The notes below the pieces were generated by a model. That model was given only the letters and a program-made list of their open reading frames with translations. It had not been told where the DNA came from and did no database searches. The translations under genes were made by a program, and so were the position numbers. From NCBI GenBank assembly GCA_031555675.1, contig JAVBUB010000100.1:1-10817 (forward strand): a stretch of DNA of 10,817 nucleotides, given 5' to 3'. This document shows positions 6,247-10,817 of the stretch, one piece after another (within the stretch, counting starts at the first letter, position 1; each line of letters opens with the position of its first letter). This DNA is from JAISJU01 sp031555675 (lineage in GTDB: Bacteria > Bacteroidota > Bacteroidia > Bacteroidales > Paludibacteraceae).

Positions 6247-6395
6247 TTTGAATAACCCCCAGATTTATCTGGGGGTAAAGAAATGGAATGAATTAAACTC
6301 TGTAAGAGTTTCCCAACTATTACAAATAGGGAAACTCCTCCGAGTAAAGAGGATTTAGTCTTATTCGCCCCAGATAAATCTGAGGGTTATTCAAA
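6247..6395. repeat. 149-bp element with 28-bp terminal inverted repeats and internal hairpins (MITE-like)
   Basis: The ends 6247-6274 and 6368-6395 are reverse complements at 27 of 28 positions and both start with TTTGAATAAC. Each end is itself palindromic: 6255-6276 is a perfect 10-bp-arm palindrome (ACCCCCAGAT, TT, then its complement), and 6368-6385 is an imperfect copy. The inside holds a 9-bp stem (GAGTTTCCC 6306-6314 with 6329-6337), extendable by CTATT/AATAG. It also holds a competing 7-bp stem (6295-6301 with 6305-6311). No target-site duplication and no transposase are visible. It may be a non-autonomous mobile element or a REP/BIME-like structured repeat. Confidence 0.65.
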
Positions 6396-6476
6396 GGAAA
6401 CACCTCTGGTATTAACAGGTTTGTAATTATTTATCTAAGAATAAAAATACCCTAAAAGAAAATCAAAGAACCATTC

Positions 6477-7934
6477 CTATTTGAAAAAACCGGTACGGCT
6501 TAATTGTTGCTTTACAAAAGACCAACTGCTATGCAGAAATTCACGATGAAAAAAGTACAGGAGAATAAAATAAATTCCCACTCCGGCAATTACTTGGAGC
6601 GAAAATAATAAATAATAATTGTGCACAAACGGTATAAAAACAATACTTCCTATAAATACCGTAATTCCCGTCAGAAAAGGTGTAAAAATATCTTTAATCT
6701 GTTCTTTTACCAAAAGATGCAATTCTTTTCTGAGGTAAATAGTAGAAATGAAGTAAGAAAAAGTACACGCGGCGACGTATCCGACAAGCATTGCTTGGAT
6801 TCCCCAATGAAAACATAAGAATACTGACACTAAAATCAGTGCTTTTTTGATAATTTCCAATCGTAACGTAATTTTAGATAACCCTTTGGCATTTAATGCC
6901 GTAATGTTCAAATTATAAAAAGGAGTGAAAAGAGCAGCAAGGCAAAGCAATTGAAAATAAGGGACGCAAAGAAGCCATCTTTCAGATAATAAGATAAAAA
7001 TCAACGGTTTTGCGGTTGCTACCAATATAGCTATGATTGGGAAATTGACAAGTGAAATTTTTCCGGCAATGTTCCTGTATATCCTGATTAATCTTTCTTT
7101 ATCGTCTTGTATGTGAGAAAAAAGAGAATAGGTGCTTGATTGTAAAATAGATTGAAATACGTAGCTATAGGCATCGCTTAGTTTACTGGCTTTGGAGTAA
7201 AGTCCAACCTGACTTTTCGTGTAGAATTTTCCAATGATGAGCACATATAAATTATTGAAAATGACATTTAAAGATGTTGTTCCCAATAAGTGAATGCTGA
7301 AACTCCAGAATTTTCGGATCACCGAGAATGAAAATAAAAACTGAGGTCGCCATTTTACCAATAAAAATCCACATATGGCCCAGATCAGCTGAAATAATAC
7401 CTGCTGGATAACCAGCGCCCACACACCAAACCCATGAAAAGCCGAAAAAATACCTATGGCGCCACTAACAATGGTTGCAAAGATATTGATGATGGCAATT
7501 CTTTTGAAATCAAAAATCTTAATCAATATTGAATAAGGGACAACATATAAAGCATTGAACAGTACGGAAATAAACAGTACGATGCCAATATCTGTGAGTT
7601 GTGGTTGTTTAAAGAACGCGGCAATGTAAGGTGTGGCAAAAAATAATACAATGTAGAGCAGAATAGAAATAAATATATTGAAATAAAAAATGGTGCTGTA
7701 ATCAACCTCTTTGGCTTCTTTATCTCGGATAAGGGCTTGTCCGAAACCACCGTCGACCAATACTGTAGAAAGACCTATGAATACCGATAAGAGTCCAATC
7801 AAACCATAATCATCGGGCGTTAACAGTCTGGCAAGGATAAGCGTAATAATGAGCTGAACCCCTTGTTGTCCGAAGCGGTCGATGGTGCGCCATGTTAAGG
7901 CACTGATCATCTTTTCTTTCAGTTTGTCGCTCAT
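6477..7934 (-). CDS. Polysaccharide flippase, WzxC/MATE-like (MOP superfamily)
   Basis: A 485-residue integral membrane protein of the polysaccharide-exporter branch of the MOP superfamily. Members flip lipid-linked oligosaccharide units across the inner membrane during O-antigen, capsule or exopolysaccharide assembly. The N terminus, with TWRTIDRFGQQGVQLIITLI, LARLLTPDDYGLIGLLSVFI (34-53) and DGGFGQALIRDKEA (61-74), matches the WzxC-like subfamily, as does the total length. About a dozen hydrophobic segments run through the protein. The transported glycan cannot be inferred. The ATG at 7934 lies 12 bp after the stop of the asparagine-synthetase-like gene, which suggests one transcript. The C terminus ends in a short basic tail, and no truncation is evident. 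Confidence 0.9.
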   Translation of the reverse strand: MSDKLKEKMISALTWRTIDRFGQQGVQLIITLILARLLTPDDYGLIGLLSVFIGLSTVLVDGGFGQALIRDKEAKEVDYSTIFYFNIFISILLYIVLFFATPYIAAFFKQPQLTDIGIVLFISVLFNALYVVPYSILIKIFDFKRIAIINIFATIVSGAIGIFSAFHGFGVWALVIQQVLFQLIWAICGFLLVKWRPQFLFSFSVIRKFWSFSIHLLGTTSLNVIFNNLYVLIIGKFYTKSQVGLYSKASKLSDAYSYVFQSILQSSTYSLFSHIQDDKERLIRIYRNIAGKISLVNFPIIAILVATAKPLIFILLSERWLLCVPYFQLLCLAALFTPFYNLNITALNAKGLSKITLRLEIIKKALILVSVFLCFHWGIQAMLVGYVAACTFSYFISTIYLRKELHLLVKEQIKDIFTPFLTGITVFIGSIVFIPFVHNYYLLFSLQVIAGVGIYFILLYFFHREFLHSSWSFVKQQLSRTGFFK

Positions 7935-7946
7935 TATGAATTGTTT

Positions 7947-9710
7947 TTATATGAAATGTAATTTTATGGCTGCCAGAAGAGTTAACAACGGAAATTTATC
8001 ATTGGCGCTTCCTGTTTTAAAAATATGTTCACAATCTTTTCGCAGTTTTGGGTAATCGTTTAATAAGTAAATATGTTGTGTAAAATATTCATCAATGTAT
8101 TTTGCCAATTCTGTATTATTCGAAAGCCAATAGTCGAAAGGATTCATGCCCGAATTTTCTTTTTTCGACAATAAATCAAAAAATTTCAGGCTCATCCTGC
8201 GGTAGTAATTTGCATTGAAATACTTACTGTAGCTATTCGATTTAAGCGGAGGCATTCCTGTTTTTTCCCAACGGTATTTATTGAAATCAGGATGTTTGGC
8301 AGCGATCCAATCCAGATAAATATTGCTCCTGTAATTATATTTGTATTTTTCGGGAATAGAATAACAATACATTAAAAAATCAAGGTCTAAAAATGGCGAA
8401 GACACTTGGGAATATATGTCAAAGTTAGCGTTTCCCGCCAATATGCCCAGAAAACCTCTTCCATATAATTTAAAGAGTTCTTCGGTCGGATATTTTTTGA
8501 TAATGTCTTCCATTACTCCGGTTATCTCCGGATATAATGTAGTAATTTCTGATATTGTTTTTTTTGAAAAGGCTCCCATGCTCATGGAAGCAGGTATAGG
8601 GTAGGGCTTTGACAGGTAGGAGCCGATAACAGCGTCGCCCAGCATGCCGGTATGAACCAATCCGTATTGATCGTGATTCATCGTTTCCAACATTTTCAAT
8701 GTATGCGAAAGTGCCCGGTAAGTCACCAATCCGTCGCTGTAGTAGATTGTTTGGTCAATGGCTTTTAAATGATTACCATTATTCAGCGAATAAAACAGGA
8801 AACCGTGATGATAATCGTTTGTTATTTCTTTCGCAATTATTTCATCCAAGTAATTCGATTGCGAAAAAGTGAAATTAAGTTGATCTTTATATCCTAATTT
8901 ATTGGCAATCAATATCGTCATGCGCGAATCCAAACCACCGCTTAATGTGGCGTAGTGCGAATAGCCATATTCCTTGTCCTTTTCAAATTCCAAGCGGACG
9001 GCATTGGAAAAGAGCGTATCCATTTTTTCAATTATTTGCTCTTTAGTATCGCTATTTTGAGGAATATTACCAAAATAAAAATATTCTGTTGATGAAACAT
9101 CATTCCCATCAAAAGAAAGCAAATTACCTGTTTGCAGGCGTTTTACATCATCAACCAAAGTATAATCGGCCAGCATGTAGCCATATGCCAGCAACATATA
9201 AGCGGCCGGTATGTTCAGATTTTTTTTGATAGACAAATCAGACATCAGGTAGCTGATGTCTTTGAGTTCCGATGCGAAGATAAAATAATCGGCGGCATCG
9301 AGGTAGAATATGCTTTTAGAGTTGGTGGGATTGGTAAAAATGAACCATCTGTTTTTTTGTTTGTCAAATATAAATCCCGAAAAATCACCTTTCAAATCCC
9401 GGATAAACATTTCTCCGTTTTCGATGTATAACTTTTTTATAATATCGAAAGAATTGAAGGTATCAGTCTTTTTTCGTAATTGTTGTAAGTTGAGGATAAC
9501 TCCTTCTATTCCGATAACAAAGTCTTCATCCTGTTCAAAAACCTTATCATCCGGAAATTTAGGATTAGTAAATTGCCTGATGGCAAAGCTTTCATTCAGG
9601 ATTGTTTTGTCGATGAAATTTTTTTCATGACTATATATGTTCTTTTTCCGGAAAGAGAGATTTTGCGGAATATTTCTGTTTTTACTGATGATAGCTGTAA
9701 ATCCACCCAT
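7947..9710 (-). CDS. Asparagine-synthetase-like ATP-dependent amide ligase with an inactive glutaminase domain
   Basis: A 587-residue protein with asparagine synthetase B architecture: an N-terminal class II glutamine amidotransferase (Ntn) domain (about 1-200) and a C-terminal AANH-type synthetase domain. The synthetase domain keeps the ATP-pyrophosphatase PP-loop LSGGLDSR (256-263), the SQSNYLDE segment (283-290) and HTGMLGDAVIGSY (353-365), so AMP-forming activation of a carboxylate is likely. The glutaminase domain begins MGGF instead of MCGI: the nucleophile Cys2 is Gly, and the usual DRxGxKPLYY stretch is degraded to TNPTNSKSIFYL. It therefore should not release ammonia from glutamine. 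Beta-lactam and carbapenam synthetases show the same loss. Homologues in surface-glycan loci are proposed to amidate sugar acids. The downstream flippase favours a glycan role, but the substrate is unknown. ATG at 9710, 3 bp after the yitT-like stop. Confidence 0.85.
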   Translation of the reverse strand: MGGFTAIISKNRNIPQNLSFRKKNIYSHEKNFIDKTILNESFAIRQFTNPKFPDDKVFEQDEDFVIGIEGVILNLQQLRKKTDTFNSFDIIKKLYIENGEMFIRDLKGDFSGFIFDKQKNRWFIFTNPTNSKSIFYLDAADYFIFASELKDISYLMSDLSIKKNLNIPAAYMLLAYGYMLADYTLVDDVKRLQTGNLLSFDGNDVSSTEYFYFGNIPQNSDTKEQIIEKMDTLFSNAVRLEFEKDKEYGYSHYATLSGGLDSRMTILIANKLGYKDQLNFTFSQSNYLDEIIAKEITNDYHHGFLFYSLNNGNHLKAIDQTIYYSDGLVTYRALSHTLKMLETMNHDQYGLVHTGMLGDAVIGSYLSKPYPIPASMSMGAFSKKTISEITTLYPEITGVMEDIIKKYPTEELFKLYGRGFLGILAGNANFDIYSQVSSPFLDLDFLMYCYSIPEKYKYNYRSNIYLDWIAAKHPDFNKYRWEKTGMPPLKSNSYSKYFNANYYRRMSLKFFDLLSKKENSGMNPFDYWLSNNTELAKYIDEYFTQHIYLLNDYPKLRKDCEHIFKTGSANDKFPLLTLLAAIKLHFI

Positions 9711-9713
9711 ATA

Positions 9714-10589
9714 TTATTTCATTTTTTCAAACCCTCTGCCATAAACGCCAATAACATCCGATTGAGAGATAAAAGCATCCGGGTCTACTTTCTTTACAAT
9801 TCCGAAAATAGTCGACGATTCTCTTTTCCGTGCAATAACACTGATCATTTTGATCTGTTCTTTTGAGTGCCATCCGGTGGCATCTATAACCGTAACCCCT
9901 TTGCCTATTTCCCAATTAATGCGGTCGGATATTTTTTTGTATTCTTTGGAAAATATAAAAAATTGTACGGATTGACGTTTTCCGCTTTCTACCAAATCGA
10001 CCACATAGGTGGTTATGGCCATGGTAACAAGTCCGTAAACTACTTTTACCAGACTGTTGGCTACAAAGAAATAGGCGGAACAGATAATAAGAATATCACA
10101 AATCAATAAAGCTCTTCCCAGGCTGATGTTGGGATAGTATCTATTAATAACCTTCGCCATGATGGTGGTGCCACCGGAACTTCCGTGCGACAGGAAGATG
10201 AGTCCGTAGCCGGTTCCCCATAATATACCTCCGATGAGGCATGCCATGAGGCCTTCTTCGGCAGGTACAAAGGTGCCTATGGGCGCTTCGGGAATGAAGG
10301 AAAGGAATAGGGTAAGTACAAAAACACCATAAATACTCCTGATGCTGAACTTCCAACCAATGGTCATGATGGACACAATCAGTAAACACACGTTAATAGA
10401 AAAGTATGTAACCGCAATAGGAACGTTGGTCGTGTAATACACGATAGAAGCGATACCGGTTACACCGCCTCCGGTTATTTTATGCGGTAGCAGGAATCCT
10501 TTCCACGCTAAACAGTAGAGTAGTAGTCCAACCGTAATGACGGCGTATTCTTCGACTTGTTTTAATGTGTTTTTTGTTGCTTTTTTCAT
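9714..10589 (-). CDS. YitT-family membrane protein (DUF161 repeats plus DUF2179)
   Basis: A 291-residue member of the YitT family. It has about five to six membrane segments in the first 200 residues and a soluble C-terminal domain. The membrane part contains the two family glycine motifs KITGGGVTGIA (37-47) and HGSSGGTTIMA (135-145). The C-terminal DUF2179 domain (about 229-287) starts with GVTVIDATGWHSKEQ and includes VIARKRESSTIFGIVKKVDP followed by DAFISQSDVIGVYGRGF. The biochemical role of this widespread family is not established; a transport or sensing role at the inner membrane is often assumed. The ATG at 10589 lies 17 bp after the dinD-like stop. The stop lies 3 bp before the asparagine-synthetase-like gene, so these two are very likely co-transcribed. 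Confidence 0.9.
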   Translation of the reverse strand: MKKATKNTLKQVEEYAVITVGLLLYCLAWKGFLLPHKITGGGVTGIASIVYYTTNVPIAVTYFSINVCLLIVSIMTIGWKFSIRSIYGVFVLTLFLSFIPEAPIGTFVPAEEGLMACLIGGILWGTGYGLIFLSHGSSGGTTIMAKVINRYYPNISLGRALLICDILIICSAYFFVANSLVKVVYGLVTMAITTYVVDLVESGKRQSVQFFIFSKEYKKISDRINWEIGKGVTVIDATGWHSKEQIKMISVIARKRESSTIFGIVKKVDPDAFISQSDVIGVYGRGFEKMK

Positions 10590-10606
10590 GATTTTTCACG
10601 AAAGGA

Positions 10607-10817
10607 TTATTTTTTATCCGGATTTTGTAATCCTTTTAGTTTTTTTGCATTTTGAGCTGAAACAATCTTTTTACCTAACTTACTTTCTATTTCTTTTCGT
10701 GTGTTTCCGGCAATAGAACCACCTTGTTGCGCTATGTGGCGACTTTTAGTGAAAGTGTCAGGCTTTTTTTCTTTTGAAATTTCTGTGGTTGTTGCTTCTG
10801 CCAACATATTTAAAACT
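10607..10817 (-). CDS. C-terminal fragment of a DinD-like (DNA-damage-inducible protein D) protein, cut by the window edge
   Basis: Only the last 69 or so residues are visible. The frame stays open to the right edge upstream of the internal ATG at 10807 (...VLN then MLAEATTTEISKEKK), so this is the end of a longer protein rather than a small gene. The tail is polar and basic, with SRHIAQQGGSIAGNTRKEIE and then SKLGKKIVSAQNAKKLKGLQ. I recall this pattern, NMLAEATTTEIS followed by a GG-x-AG-x-x-RKE-E block and K(I/V)VS-x-NAK, from the C-terminal end of Bacteroidota proteins annotated as DinD / BRO-N family. DinD in E. coli is an SOS-regulated protein linked to inhibition of RecA filaments. The identification rests on memory of the family tail and should be treated as probable. 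It is 17 bp upstream of the yitT-like gene. Confidence 0.6.
   Translation of the reverse strand, partial: VLNMLAEATTTEISKEKKPDTFTKSRHIAQQGGSIAGNTRKEIESKLGKKIVSAQNAKKLKGLQNPDKK

Larger units (their letters stand above)
6056..6476. other. 421-bp gene-free region between the flippase operon and lysC
   Basis: No convincing gene is seen on either strand. A plus-strand 62-codon frame at 6170-6358 runs through the repeat element and looks like chance. The region holds, from the lysC side: the predicted lysC promoter (6092-6125); an A/T-rich stretch; a small hairpin (6227-6243); and the 149-bp inverted-repeat element (6247-6395). The remaining 80 bp up to the flippase stop have no clear structure. 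Confidence 0.7.

Noticed and set aside
6170..6358. Plus-strand 62-codon frame upstream of lysC as a small gene
   Set aside because: It runs through the inverted-repeat element, has no recognisable family, and its composition follows the repeat rather than coding constraint.
6056..6476. Lysine riboswitch (L-box) upstream of lysC
   Set aside because: The predicted promoter leaves a leader of only about 30 nt, and I could not find the conserved L-box core or helix arrangement in the longer region; the stems present fit an inverted-repeat element better.
1..10817. CRISPR arrays, tRNA or rRNA genes, transposases
   Set aside because: No regularly spaced repeats, no cloverleaf-like sequence with a CCA-type end and no transposase or integrase motifs were found; the repeats present are isolated inverted or degenerate tandem units.

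Overview
The window looks like a piece of a Bacteroidota chromosome, most likely Bacteroidales. The DNA is AT-rich and Shine-Dalgarno sequences are weak or absent. A Bacteroidota-type -7 element (TAACTTTG) precedes lysC, and the intergenic palindromes resemble the 'agccccctaaatccccct' and 'aagattcaaaatt' repeats I associate with this phylum. The genus cannot be fixed from sequence alone.

Layout. At the left edge, 1-765 (+) is the C-terminal part of a GltD/NfnB-type flavin oxidoreductase. It converges with a long run of minus-strand genes, and a palindromic terminator at 790-827 lies between them. In transcription order from the right edge the minus-strand genes are: the C-terminal end of a DinD-like protein (10607-10817); a YitT-family membrane protein (9714-10589); an asparagine-synthetase-like protein that lacks the nucleophilic Cys2 (7947-9710); and a WzxC-like polysaccharide flippase (6477-7934). 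The last three are 3 and 12 bp apart and look like one operon. A 420-bp gene-free stretch follows, with a 149-bp inverted-repeat element and a predicted lysC promoter. After it come lysC (4742-6055), a 24-bp-arm inverted repeat, lysA (3474-4631), a family 2 glycosyltransferase (2191-3363), a 22-bp-arm inverted repeat, truA (1348-2100), and a small membrane protein (809-1351) whose start overlaps the truA stop as ATGA.

Function. LysC and LysA are the first and last enzymes of the aspartate-to-lysine branch. The flippase, the asparagine-synthetase-like protein and the glycosyltransferase point to cell-surface glycan assembly. TruA is tRNA housekeeping, and the GltD/NfnB-like protein handles NADPH or glutamate redox chemistry.

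No gene cluster here clearly looks like a new defence or mobile system. The points most worth a second look are the Cys2-to-Gly asparagine-synthetase-like protein in its small operon, the 149-bp element upstream of lysC, and the large stem-loops lying just before the truA and lysA start codons.
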